From Channallabes apus (Eukaryota > Chordata > Actinopteri > Siluriformes > Clariidae): DNA of 64,000 nucleotides. The stretch spans positions 11,758,707-11,822,706 of the forward strand of contig CM060127.1 in the NCBI GenBank assembly GCA_030522415.1, written 5' to 3'. Of the stretch, positions 1-11,400 are shown piece after piece. Every line of letters begins with the position of its first letter. Position 1 is the first letter of the stretch. Below the pieces are notes generated by a model. That model searched no databases and had not been told where the DNA came from. It was given only the letters and a program-made list of their open reading frames with translations. Made by a program: the position numbers and the translations under genes.

Positions 1-520
1 ATGTAGTTGTGTGAGCAGTTAGTAGTATGTATGTATGTGCGCGCGCTGAAAGTATGTATGTATGTGCGTGCGCGGAGAGTATGTATGTGTGTGTGAGTGC
101 GCAAAGTATGTATGTATGTGCGCGCGCGGAGAGTATGTATGTGTGTGTGAGTGTTTCATATGTAGTTGTGTGAGCAGTTAGTAGTATATATGTGTGTGTG
201 AGTGCGCATTTCATATGTAGTTGTGTGAGCAGTTAGTAGTATGTATGTATGTGCGCGCGCTGAAAGTATGTATGTATGTGCGTGCGCGGAGAGTATGTAT
301 GTGTGTGTGAGTGCGCATTTCATATGTAGTTGTGTGAGCAGTTAGTAGTATATATGTATGTGTGAGTGTTTCATATGTGTGTGCATGAGTGAAGTTTGAT
401 TTAAGCCCTATACGGCGCCTCATAGTATGTAGCAGTTAGTAGTATATATGTATGTGTGAGTGTTTCATATGTGTGTGCATGAGTGAAGTTTGATTTAAGC
501 CCTATACGGCGCCTCATAGA
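1..520. repeat. GT-rich higher-order tandem satellite
   Basis: A purine/pyrimidine-alternating array of gtatgtat and gtgcgcgc blocks is organised into longer units. The block atgtagttgtgtgagcagtt recurs at about 1, 162, 215 and 324. A 94-bp unit ending in ccctatacggcgcctcat occurs twice, at about 337-424 and 431-518. No protein is believable here. Open frames on either strand are made of tandem HTHT-type residues. The array may continue left of the window. Confidence 0.85.
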
Positions 521-639
521 TTCGTGATTATGGTGACATACCAACATTGACACACTAGGTGGGGACAAAGCGTCGGCTCAGTAGTCCGGAGACCCAGATC
601 TTATTCCCCCGGACCGTGGTGGCACAGATGTTACAATTA

Positions 640-1180
640 CTAGGTGGTTGTCCTGCATCCTCAATAAACAAGCTTCAGTTAGTCCAAAATGCAGGGTTCT
701 CACTAGATCAAGAAAATATGATCATATAACCCCAATATTATCATCCCTGCACTGGCTACCTGTTCAGTTTAGAATTAATTACAAAATAGTATTACTTACA
801 TACAAGGCCTTAAATGGTTTAGCTCCCACATACCTAACCGGTCTTCTGATACGCTACAATCCACCACGCGACTTAAGATCACAAAACTCAAGACTTCTGG
901 TAGTTCCCAGAATTTCAAAATCTACAAAAGGGGGTAGGGCATTTTCATATTGTGTTCCCACACGGTTTCCCAGTTCAAAAGTAGACTCAAGATGCATCTC
1001 TTTAATCTGGCATACACATAACTCATCCCATAACCTCATACAGTACTCCAGTAGATCTATTCTGAATGGCGGCTACGCTAATTCTCTCCATCTGTTCTGT
1101 ATTTTTCTACCATCCCAAGGCATCGGGAGATTGAGCCAGCTTCAGTTGACAATGGCCGATGTAACCATATTTTAATCAAC
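640..1180 (+). mobile_element. L2/CR1-clade LINE relic, reverse transcriptase C-terminus and 3' UTR
   Basis: The + strand frame encodes the conserved end of a non-LTR reverse transcriptase: a HWLPV motif, then YKALNGLAP and LLVVPR, the pattern typical of fish L2-like LINEs. Only the last part of ORF2 remains and the frame decays after about 1040. The following 3' UTR-like stretch resembles, in sense orientation, the antisense LINE tail near 26.3-27.1 kb. It is a 5'-truncated dead copy; clade assignment is from motif recognition only. Confidence 0.75.
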
Positions 1181-1240
1181 ATATATTTCGATAGACAAGA
1201 ATATAAATAAGAAGTACAAATGTACCATTATTACCAAGTG

Positions 1241-1261
1241 GAGAGAGAGAGAGAGAGAGAG
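1241..1261. repeat. (GA)n microsatellite
   Basis: Uninterrupted GA dinucleotide run of about 21 bp. Confidence 0.9.
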
Positions 1262-1802
1262 GCAGAAGTAAGTCAGAAAAGACAGGGGTACCTGAAACTT
1301 GCAGCTAAGGAGCATGACAGGTCGTAAAACATAGACAAGATAAGGCGCCAGGTGCCGGACTTAGCAGAAACTGGGTACACACACTTAATGAAGGATTGAG
1401 GGAAAAATCGGAAGCAACTCACAGATAACTAGATGAGGTAATGAAACATAAAAGGACCAGAAACTAAAATAATTGGACGAAACTAAAATTAATGGGGAGA
1501 AGAACGGATGGTCAGGCCATAAAAACCCGGGTGCACAGGAAAGCTATGTAAGAAATCGTTTACCGAAACTAATACCTGACATATGTGTGTGCGAGATGAG
1601 AATTTGCATGCGAGTATGTGTGTGCATAGACTGGTACGAGCTGATAAAGAAGAGACACAGGATCAGGCTTATGAATAACATTTTAATAAGAGTAGACATA
1701 GAATAAAAATGCGTATCTACTTGGTAATAGTATAAAAACTTACAAAAGTATAAAAGGCCCAACGTAAAATACAAAAGCATAAGGGGCCAGGGTAAAGCAT
1801 CA

Positions 1803-2410
1803 ACAGAAATAAAATTCCATATCAAGCCTTCTCTGGCCTAGAACAACTCCTAGGGGAAGGTCAGTAAAGGGAATAAACACTGAAACCCCACGATTTAACA
1901 TAGACACAGAAGCCTGAGGGAAATCTGTTTGAACACCAATGAAATTAGTTTCATTAGTCTGTGCACTAACAGACACGTTTAAATCAGTTTGAGTACTCAC
2001 ACTTACTTTAAATCTAGGCTGCCTGTTAGACGGAGCGGGAGTGCTGGACGTGGGCCTCACTGACTGAAAAAAACAGTGAGGACTCTCAAAATCCAAACAT
2101 CGTCTCTTAGAAGGAGTAGGCTTAGACTCATCCTTTTTAAAATAAGTAAGCCCTTTATAAAATAAGTAAGCCCACTAACCCTAACCCTGCATCAACGGTC
2201 CAGATAACTCAGAATCAGATCGGACAGGACTCCATAACAGGCTCAGTCGGGTTGTAGTCCTCAGAAGGAACACGATCTGAACTGCTCTGGCTGTCCGAGT
2301 CATCCAAAGGGATGAAATCATCAAAGGAGAAGTTGTCGTTAGCTACGAAATAGAATACATTTTTAAAAACATTGAATTGGGTAAAATAAGTAAAATAAAT
2401 AAAAATAAAC
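1803..2410 (-). other. Unrecognised coding-like stretch (possible transposon ORF or exons)
   Basis: On the minus strand, two adjacent frames have a composition that looks like real protein. One, about 2215-2345, is acidic and serine-rich (FDDFIPLDDSD, then SQSSSDRVPSEDYNP) and is preceded by a plausible acceptor (tatttcgtag). The other, about 1803-2125, carries a repeated TQTDLNVSVSAQT-like motif. A stop and short non-coding gap separate them. I do not recognise the family. Low-complexity repeated hydroxyl/acid residues could belong to a transposon ORF1-like protein or a disordered host protein. No start, complete domain or neighbour supports a functional gene. Confidence 0.3.
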
Positions 2411-2487
2411 AAGGGAACCTACGGTTGAGCTTTGATGGAGTAGGACGTGAGTTTGGGAGCTCCCGCAGATTTTGATTAAAATTGTTA

Positions 2488-2620
2488 TTCATACCCTGGT
2501 TTCCTCACACTGTCCAAAGACATGCAGATTAGGCTAACTGGTGTTCCTAAATTGCCTGTAGTGTGCGAATGAGTGTGTATGTGCCCTTCGATGGATTGGC
2601 ACCCTCTCCAGGAAGTAATC
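2488..2620 (+). mobile_element. tRNA-derived SINE fragment (Mermaid/V-SINE-like central domain)
   Basis: It contains the fish SINE core: gtttcctcacactgtccaaa, a gacatgcagattaggctaa block, and gatggattggcaccctctcc. The tRNA-like head is missing, so this is a 5'-truncated copy. Confidence 0.7.
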
Positions 2621-2722
2621 CCCCTCTCTAATAATATTAGACATTCTTTGTTACCTTTTAGTGTATAGATTAGTTTATTCACATCCTGGATAAAGTACCA
2701 CCGTTTGTTCCTCTCTGTCCAG

Positions 2723-3177
2723 GTTAGACTGAGCACCAAGAACCCAACCTTCCTCCCTGGATTCCAATCCCTCAGCCATGCTAAGTGCCAAGATTTGGCT
2801 AATAATTACCTGGGCTACAATAGCTGGTCGACTCGCATCATCACTGTGAGTAACTAAATCCTCAATAAGGAATGGAAATGTTTCTGTGAATCTTTTCTAA
2901 AGCAAAATCTTACTGCAAATTGATTCTGTAGTGTTTTCTTTCTCAGAAATCTGTTATGTTGAGAGATGTTGTAAGTCATGTCAATCCTACACAACCTTTT
3001 TTTTTTCTTTTAAGGTGAAGGACATATCAACATGTACAGATGTTGGTTGGAGCCTGGAGACAGACAGCCAGGGAGAGCTGCTGAAATACGGCTGTATCGT
3101 GGAGCTGACTCTCCCTCAGCATGGAGTAACATGCCGTGGGGTTGGTGTTGCTGAGGAAGTGGTTGATAAGGAGAAAG
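2723..3177 (+). pseudogene. Displaced duplicate of RDM1 exons 3 and 4
   Basis: Exon 3 copy (2723-2845, 41 codons) and exon 4 copy (3015-3177, 54 codons plus one base) have open frames, AG acceptors and GT donors. They encode the RAD52-motif part of RDM1 (KCQDLANNYLGYNSW) and the following beta-rich part. Relative to the in-place exons, exon 3 has Asn-Ser-Trp for Asn-Gly-Trp, and exon 4 has Leu for Pro after WS. Its exon 4 donor is the better one (AAAG before gtaag) and would restore a Gly codon, as in human RDM1 from memory, where the main gene has Cys. No exons 1-2 or 5-7 accompany it in the window, and RDM1's own promoter lies downstream. It is best read as a partial-duplication relic, unless matching exons exist to the left of the window. 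Confidence 0.88.
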
Positions 3178-3296
3178 GTAAGGAAACCATATTGGTAAGC
3201 AGAAAAACTACAGTCAGAAGTCATGTTCAAAAGTCAGTGCCTTCTCTTTTAATTCCATGTTTTTTTTGTAAAACATAATAAAAAATAAAAAATAAA

Positions 3297-3672
3297 TTGT
3301 AGAGGATCTCAGTATTAATCAAATACAACATTAGACAAACAACAACATATATCTTTATCAGAATCACTCTGCATATATAAACTTCTTGCAGCGTGGGCAG
3401 GGGAGTGCCGATAATCCTTTCAGCAGTCCGAACCATCCTTTGTAGTCTTCTGATGTCTGATTTTGTAGCTGAGCCAAACCAGACAGTTATTAAAGTGCAC
3501 AGGACACTGTATTGAGCAAGTTCAGCTCCAGGTTGTTGTGACTGCACCAGACAGCCAGTTGCTCAACCTCACTTGTGTATGCACACTCGTCACTGTCCTG
3601 GATGAGGCCGATGATTGTAGTGTCATCTGCAAATTTCAGGAGCTTGACAGTGGAGTCTGTAGAGGTGCAGTG
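3297..3672 (-). mobile_element. LINE relic (same family as 28.2-29.2 kb), antisense
   Basis: On the minus strand this encodes ITVWFGSATKSDIRRLQRMV and TAERIIGTPLPTLQ, the C-terminal part of a CR1-clade (Rex1-like) reverse transcriptase, plus the [10 protein letters not shown] region. It is heavily deleted internally. The corresponding site in copy B (9782-9890) retains only the 3' tail and the opposite edge. Confidence 0.75.
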
Positions 3673-4812
3673 TGAAATTATTTATTAAGGAAAAATTGAA
3701 GCCAAAAAGAAAAAAGAAATGCAGGCGTACGCAGGATTTAAGACAGTAAGTTACAGCCAGGTGCTGCTAATTATCAGCGCTTCATTAACTGATCATCATC
3801 AGGTTTACAGATCTCTAGATAAGCAGTTTTGGCAAGGTGTGTTTTATCACAATGCCGAGACGAAAAAACATAAGCAATGGTCTTAGAGAAGCAAATGTTG
3901 CTGCACATCTATCTGGAAATTGTTATAAAAACTATTTGAAACAATTTTGAGTTTAACATTCTACAGTGAGAGGTTATTTACAACTGGAAAGCATTCAAAA
4001 CAGATGCCAATCTTCCCCTCCCATCACGATAGACCATGCAATGTTCAGAGAAATGCAAAAAAAAAAAAAAAAACAAGAGCTACATCTCAGACCTTACTGA
4101 TGTTCAAGTCCATGACAGCACAATTAGAAGACTCCAACAGTTACCAGTAAAAAAAAAAAAAAAAGCCTCTTCTGACTGAGGTTTGTAAACTGAATCTGAA
4201 CAAATCACAAGGCTTCTGGAACAATGTTTGTGGACAAATGAGACCAAAGTTGAGTTGTTTGGCCTTAATGCCCAGCTGACATTAGGCAAAAATTAGGTTG
4301 GCAAAAACTAGACATAATTTCAGGAGAAACCACCCATACTCACTGTCAAGCACGGTGGTGGAAGGGTGATGATTTGGGCTTGTTTATGTAACCAAAGGAT
4401 CTGGTCACCATGCAGTCACTGAAAAACTAAAAGCTAAAGCTTTGTCGAAATCAGGTAATGAAACAGGACAATGATCTGAAGCACACCACTAAATCTACAT
4501 TAGTATGGCTGAAAAAAAAAAAAAGAATCATGGTTTTTGAATGCCCTGGTCACAGTCCAGACCTCAACCTGAATGAAATGTTGTGGTGAGATCTTAAGAG
4601 AGCTGTGCATAAGCGAATGCCCAAAAACCCCCAATGAAGTCAAGAAGAATGGGCTAAAATTCCACAATAGTGATGTGAGAGACTGATACAGTCATATAGG
4701 AAACAATTACTTCAAGTTATTGTTGCTACAGGTGGATCTACATCATGCATCATGGGGGGTATTTAGTATTGCCCATTTTTTTTTTTTTTGGCTTCATTTT
4801 TGTTAAATAAAT
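3672..4812 (+). mobile_element. Dead Tc1-like DNA transposon (copy A)
   Basis: Inverted ends are visible: tttattaaggaaaaattgaa at the left and ttggcttcatttttgttaaa near the right. Between them, + strand DNA reads as decayed Tc1 transposase: caggacaatgatctgaagca (the QDND-K region), gtccagacctcaacctgaat (PDLNxxE), then the gctaaaattccacaatagtg region. Frames are destroyed by stops, indels and A runs. It is shared with copy B, so it predates the block duplication. Confidence 0.82.
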
Positions 4813-5181
4813 AATAGCACGGTGAACATAGTTTATTCTTTGTCTGTCGTTGGATTTATCCAATATTAAGACTCACTACAATCTCATAATTTTTTAGAAG
4901 TTAGTGTGTACTAACTTTCGAAACTTGACCATTTATTTCTCATCAGGATAACCTAGATGTCCTATTATCTTTTCACAGCTTAACCTGTAATTACAACATT
5001 AAAGTTAAAACTGCTAATAAAAATATTGTTTCAAGTAAGAGAATAAAAGAGCATTTTTATATAAATTTCTTTCACAGCTTGTGTATTATTTAAATGTACA
5101 TTTCATAATTTGCCTTTTTTTTAATGGACATGGTTAAAATCTTGCATGATGTGGTAACAAAGGTATATGAGAACCAATAAG

Positions 5182-5300
5182 ACGTCGTGATGTCACCTCA
5201 CCTGCCAATGGGAACAGCAGATACTAATATCCTTTAAGACGTCTGTGCGTGACGCATGTGACGTCATCGCGCGCGAAACTTTATTCTATTTACGGAAGTT
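5182..5300 (+). promoter_or_regulatory. Candidate RDM1 promoter with CRE and E2F-like sites
   Basis: About 200-300 bp before the start codon, and just outside duplicated block A, lies a perfect CRE palindrome (tgacgtca, 5259-5266). It is followed by gcgcgaaa (5271-5278), a perfect E2F-type core on the opposite strand. Further CRE-like halves occur at gacgtcgtgatgtca (from 5182) and gacgcatg. No TATA box is seen. An E2F site would suit an S-phase/repair gene, but function is inference. Confidence 0.5.
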
Positions 5301-5480
5301 CGAGACGGAAGGCTTGAGTGCATATGGCTGTAAATCCGTCCTATCGCTAAAGAATAACATTTAATATTCATATGTAATATTTAGCATGTATAATCGCGCC
5401 GATTGTTTATCGTTGTTTACAGTGTGAGGATTACGATATGAAGTATTTTAAGTAGTGAAAGTAACAAAGTGGGATTGTTT

Positions 5481-8400
5481 ATGGAGCTCGAGGCGGATAT
5501 TATAGAGTTTAGAGTACCTACTGAAAACAATAAAACTATTTTTATTTGGGATATACAGGCTTGCTTTTCAGAAGCGTATATTTATGTAAGTAATGATTTA
5601 AATTCTGGTATGTTTAATTTCTCTCGTTGTTTAATTTGCTGCAGTACATGAACTATGCAGATTTATACACACATTTCCATAATTGGGTTATTTTTATCTA
5701 TATGGATCAAAACTGGTGGAAAGTGCTGTCAGTTAGTTTAACTGATGCCAAAAATAAATTAATGTCCACAGCAAACACATTACTTGCATATGTTCAGAAG
5801 AATTCGTACATTTCAATCATGAAACAAATTTACTTACTTTAACGATTAACATTGATCGTTTTTTAAAGGCCAAGTTCAAGGAAACGTCTTGTCACTATGA
5901 TCATACATGGAAGTGTAATTATACTGTATAATAAGATATATATTTCATGAAATAAATCTGATTCACAATAACAAATATCTTATAAAATAAACATTAAATC
6001 ATGAAACAACAATTGATTATAATTAATAATATGAAATAAATGTCAGTCACCCCAAAGTATGTCATTGTTACTGTTACACAGAAAGAGATTTATTTTAAAA
6101 TGCATTTGAAAATGTTTCTGAGTCAGACGTCACTAGATGAAGAGCACTGGACAAATGCAAAGGCTATGTCAGATGTCTCTCTTCGTTTGCTTAGAAATGT
6201 AATAATTTATTTAACAATTTTATGCGAAGCTTTTAAATCTGTCATTTGGTGTTGCATATTTTATAATTATAACCGTCAAATTGAACATAACTGATTACGT
6301 TAAATAATTAATACATTTTGACATAATAGAAAACTCAGGGGTAGCTCAGTGGTTAAGGCATTGGACTATGGTTCGGAAGGTCCCAGGTTCAAACCCCACA
6401 ACAAGCAAGTTGCCACTGGTGGGCCCTTGAGCAAGGCCCTTAACCCTCAACTGCTCAGATGTGTAATGAGATAAAAATGTAAGTCGCTCTGGATAACAGC
6501 GTCTGCCAAATGCCTAAATGTAAATGTAAAACTATGTGGTCTTTCACATGAAAACAATTTGATATGTACAGTAATGGTTACGATTTTTCTCTAAATTGTC
6601 ATTGGTGATACCGTCATTGGTATAACCAGGAAGAGAAGTTACACCAGTTATTAAATGTATGAAAAAAAATCATAAGCTCAATAACCTCTACTTTTTGTGT
6701 ATTCATATAAATTGAAAAGAAAGTTATTAAAAACCAATAAAAGAAAGTTCTTGGAGTAAATGAAAAAATACATTTCAGGAGATTTTTATGACCCAAATTC
6801 CACTTTTTCTGTAGAATGACCCATGTACATTATGCAAAATTATTAAAAATATTAACTATGAAGATTTAATCTGTTAAAATTTTACAGATTTATTTTGTAT
6901 ATTTGGGTACATTAATACCTACATACTGTATGTAATTTTCTCTGTGCCTGGTTTAAGAGCTCTTTAGTGTTTAACAGTTAGAACCACTTTTGATTAAATG
7001 TTTATACCAGAGAACTTTCCTACTGAAGGACACACTAAAACCCTCATGACATATCATAACTTATGACACAAAGAAACTGTTTCACAAGCAACGTTTGGCT
7101 TGAAGTTATTCTATATGCATACACCAGAGACAATCTTAGGCAAAAGTTCGATAGATTTCTGGAGAGGATTTACAGGAAATGGATTTGGAGCATCATTGAG
7201 GACAGAGCAAAAGACATGGAGAATACGTAGAAGAATTGTATGTCTAGACGGGAAAAAAGAGAGAGAGAAAAAGAATTAGCAAATAATTCACTCATACCAC
7301 ACAGGATGTTGTGCGTGCGTGTATATGTGCGTATGTGTTTGTGTATGTGTGTGTGTCACATTTTTTTACTAGCTTGTAATTTTTTTTAAACTACATTGAA
7401 AAACCTCACATTTTGTAGCACATGGCAGCAAACATTACTGAAAAAGAAACAAATAAAATGGTTATGACCCCCTTAACAAAGAATATTTACAATTAGCATA
7501 CTCAACCCAGTTGGAATTGGAATCATCAGTGACCAGCTGATAATGATATCACAATATCTAGATGCCAGTTTAATTTGTATTGCAGTTATATTAGTATCAC
7601 ATTTTATAAATATTACAATTCAACACTACAGTTTGCGATCACATCTACAAACCTGCCATTGTGTTTCTATCCTCAGTGCTACTGGATGTTTGATATATAG
7701 ATATGGATATATAGACAGGGATCAATAAATTATCTGTATATATTTCACACAGGATGCTGTGCTGCCTGTTCATGTGTGAATAGTTTAGCCTGCACCACTC
7801 ATAGGACTATAGAGGAACTGTACCATTTTACTACCTTAAATGCAAACATTTATACATTTAAATTAATAAAAAAAAATAGATTTTAAAGTCAGTGTGGTGA
7901 TTTGTCATGAATTGTCATTTATGAATTGTGATATATAACCTAATAGTTTTTACCCCCTCTCTACAATCTAGTATCAGCCATGCTATTGATAAGCACCTTA
8001 ATTACAGGCTGTATCATATACAGTAGTGATGTATCGTCTATTGAACTCAACATAATTACAATACTGAATCCAAATCTCACAGTATGTCCATATTTTATAC
8101 TCTTATCTCTAACAGGGAATGAAGATTTTCTCAGTCTTCTTTTCTGCATTATTACCCGTTGTAGGAGTCTCTGCGCAGTGTGTATTCTGCCTTTGGAGCG
8201 CTCTACCTGGTGAAGGTGTGTCCCAATGCCTCGGTGGCTGCTCCAGGCTTTTATGCACTGGTCAAGTTTTACTCCGCTGTCCAGGCATCCAAGGCCCAGA
8301 GAGCCACCGATAAACAGTGTTTGTTCCAGGAAGTCCCACTTAAAGTAATGTAGCACTTTCTTTATTTTCATGTGAAGTCAACATTGTTTATAGAGCTCAT

Positions 8401-11400
8401 GTAAATACAATAAGCTAATTTAAAGACAATAGAGGATTTAAAAGCATTCATATTTGCTTCTTTTAAAGTAATAGAGTCGCAAATTTTATTTCTTTTGCTA
8501 ATTAGTCTTTGTTTAGTTCCTCCATTGGAATTGTATCTTTTATCAGACTACTGTACAATTAAATACCTCCCTGTACCTGCTGTTACCTATAATCCACCAC
8601 TAGATGTCAGTCTTTACTGTCTTTTACTGCTGCCATAATATACATACTTTGTTATTTATATGAAATGTCCTGGTTTAAACAATCTGTTTTTCTATTTTAA
8701 AAATGGAAATAGATTTTAAATGACTGCAGCTAATTTTAAATTGGAGATTTGGATCATGATTTTTTAAAAATGTTTTCTTTTACTTAACACATGGTTTAAA
8801 AATGAAGTAAAAAGGAACCTGGTGATGAATAGGTTGTCCTTAATGAAACTAAGCCACACAAGCTGCAGTACATCATGCTGCATTTAGGAGTATAGTAAAC
8901 ATAAAATCAATAAATTAAAGTGTTTGCACCCTAGTGTCTGCACCTAAGATGGCTTAGTTATTACCACCTCGCACCTCCAGTATCGGGTTCACATCCTGGA
9001 TAAAGTACCACCGTTTGTTCCTCTCTGTCCAGGTTAGACTGAGCACCAAGAACCCAACCTTCCTCCCTGGATTCCAATCCCTCAGCCATGCTAAGTGCCA
9101 AGATTTGGCTAATAATTACCTGGGCTACAATGGCTGGTCGACTCGCATCATCACTGTGAGTAACTAAATCCTCAATAAGGAATGGAAATATTTCTGTGAA
9201 TCTTTTCTAAAGCAAAATCTTACTGCAAATTGATTCTGCAGTGTTTTCTTTCTCAGAAGATCTGTTATGTTGAGAGATGTTGTAAGTCATGTCAATCCTA
9301 CACAACCTTTTTACGAACACTTCTTATTAGATGTGACCTCAGTCACCTCAGTTCCACAGTTTGCTTCCAGCTCATCATGAGGAACAGTTGAAATGCCTTC
9401 CATGCGTTTTTTCAGTGTTTCTTTTTCTTTTTTTCTTTTAAGGTGAAGGACATATCAACATGTACAGATGTTGGTTGGAGCCCGGAGACAGACAGCCAGG
9501 GAGAGCTGCTGAAATACGGCTGTATCGTGGAGCTGACTCTCCCTCAGCATGGAGTGACATGCCGTGGGGTTGGTGTTGCTGAGGAAGTGGTTGATAAGGA
9601 GAAATGTAAGGAAACCATATTGGCAAGCATAAAAACTACAGTCAGAAGTACAGTCATGTTCAAAAGTCAGTGCCCTCTCTTTTAATTCTGTTTTTTTGTG
9701 TAAAACATAATAAAAATCATCAAATTGTAGAGGATCTCAGTATTAATCAAATACAACATTAGACAAACAACAATATATTTCTGAATCAGAATCAGAGCTT
9801 TATTGCCAAGTACGCTTGCACATACAAGGAATTTGTTTTAGTGACAGAGCTTACAGAGTTTGACAGTGGGGTCTGTAGAAACGTAGTGTGAAATTATTTA
9901 TTAAGGAAAAATTGAAGCCAAAAAGAAAAAAAAATGCAGGCTTACATAGGATTTAATGGAGTAAGTTACAGCCAGGTGCTGCTAATTATCAGCGCTTGAT
10001 TAACTGATCATCATCAGGGTGTGCAGATCTCTAGATAAGCAGTTTTGTCAGTTTGCTGGTCTGGAGAATTCCAGTGTGTTTTAACACAATGCCAAGACGA
10101 AAAGACATAAGCAAAGGTCTTAGAGAAGCAAATGTTGCTGCACATCTATCTGGAAATTGTTATAAAAACACTTTGAAACAATTTTGAGTTCAACATTCTA
10201 CATTGAGAGGTTATTTAGAACCGGAAAGCATTAAAGACTTAGACCGTGCAATGCTCAGAGAAATGCAAAAAACCCAAGAGCTACATCTCAGACCTTACAG
10301 ACCTTACTGATGTTAAAGTCCATGACAGCACAATTAGAAGACTCCAACAGTTACCAGTAAAAAAAGCCTCTTTTGACTGAGGTTTGTAAAACTGCATCTG
10401 AACAAACCAGAAGGCTTCTGGAACAATGTTTGTGGACAAATGAGACCAAAGTTGAGTTGTTTGGCCTTAATGCCCAGCTGACATTAGGCAAAAATTAGGT
10501 TGGCAAAAACTAGACATAATTTCAGGAGAAACCCCCCATACTCACTGTCAAGCACGGTGGTGGAAGGGTGATGATTTGGGCTTGTTTTTGTAACCAAAGG
10601 ATCTGGTCACCATGCAGTCACTGAAAAACTAAAAGCTAAAGCTTTGTTGAAATCAGGTAATGAAACAGGACAATGATCTGAAGCACACTACTAAATCTAC
10701 ATTAGTATGGCTGAAAAAAAAAGAATCATGGTTTTTGAATGCCCTGGTCACTGTCCAGACCTCAACCTGAATGAAATGTTGCAGTGAGATCTTAAGAGAG
10801 CTGTGCATAAGCGAATGCCCAAAAACCCCCAATGAAGTCAAGAAGAATGGGCTAAAATTCCACAATAGTGATTTGAGAGACTGATACAGTCATATAGGAA
10901 ACAATTACTTCAAGTTATTGCTGCTACAGGTGGATCTACATCAGGCATCATGGGGGGGCATTTAGTATTGCCCACTTTTTTTCCCCTTTTTGGCTTCATT
11001 TTTGTTAAATAAATAATAGCACGGTGAACATAGTTTATTCTTTGTCTGCGGTTGGATTTATCCAATATTAAGACTCACTACAATCTCATAATTTTTTTTA
11101 AGTTAGTGTGTACTAACTTTTGAACATGACTGTTTATTTATCATCAGGATAACCTAGATGTCATATTATCTTTTCACAGCTTAACATGGAATTACAACAT
11201 TAAAGTTAAAACTGCTAATAAAAATATTGTTTCAAGTAAGAGAATAAAAGAGCATTTTTATATAAATTTCTTCCACAGCATGTGTATTATTTAAATGTAC
11301 ATTTCATAATTTGCCTTTTTTTTAATGGACATAGTTAAAATCTTGCATGATGTGGTAACAAAGGTATATAACTGGTTTAAGTTTGTCCCAAAGAAGGTAC

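Larger units (their letters stand above)
2679..5168 (+). repeat. Duplicated block, copy A (RDM1 exons 3-4, LINE relic, dead Tc1)
   Basis: This segment matches 8989-11369 almost base for base, starting at ttcacatcctggata and ending at acaaaggtatat. Both copies carry RDM1 exons 3 and 4 and the same dead Tc1 element, so the block was duplicated after that transposon had inserted. Copy A lies upstream of RDM1 exon 1. The copies differ by private deletions: A lacks about 110 bp of intron 3, and each copy retains a different portion of the same LINE fragment. Confidence 0.92.
8989..11369 (+). repeat. Duplicated block, copy B (in-place RDM1 exons 3-4)
   Basis: Second copy of the segment at 2679-5168. 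It spans the end of intron 2, exon 3, intron 3, exon 4 and part of intron 4 of the working gene. Since it supplies the exons required for the full reading frame, it is probably the source position, with copy A derived. Confidence 0.92.

Noticed and set aside
2170..2190. Telomere-like ccctaaccctaaccc
   Set aside because: Only two to three units inside ordinary sequence; too short to indicate an interstitial telomere.
6338..6420. tRNA-like sequence with A and B boxes
   Set aside because: The 3' part continues into a SINE body and tail, so it is not a tRNA gene. The same applies near 17.5, 17.95, 29.7, 45.0 and 45.8 kb.
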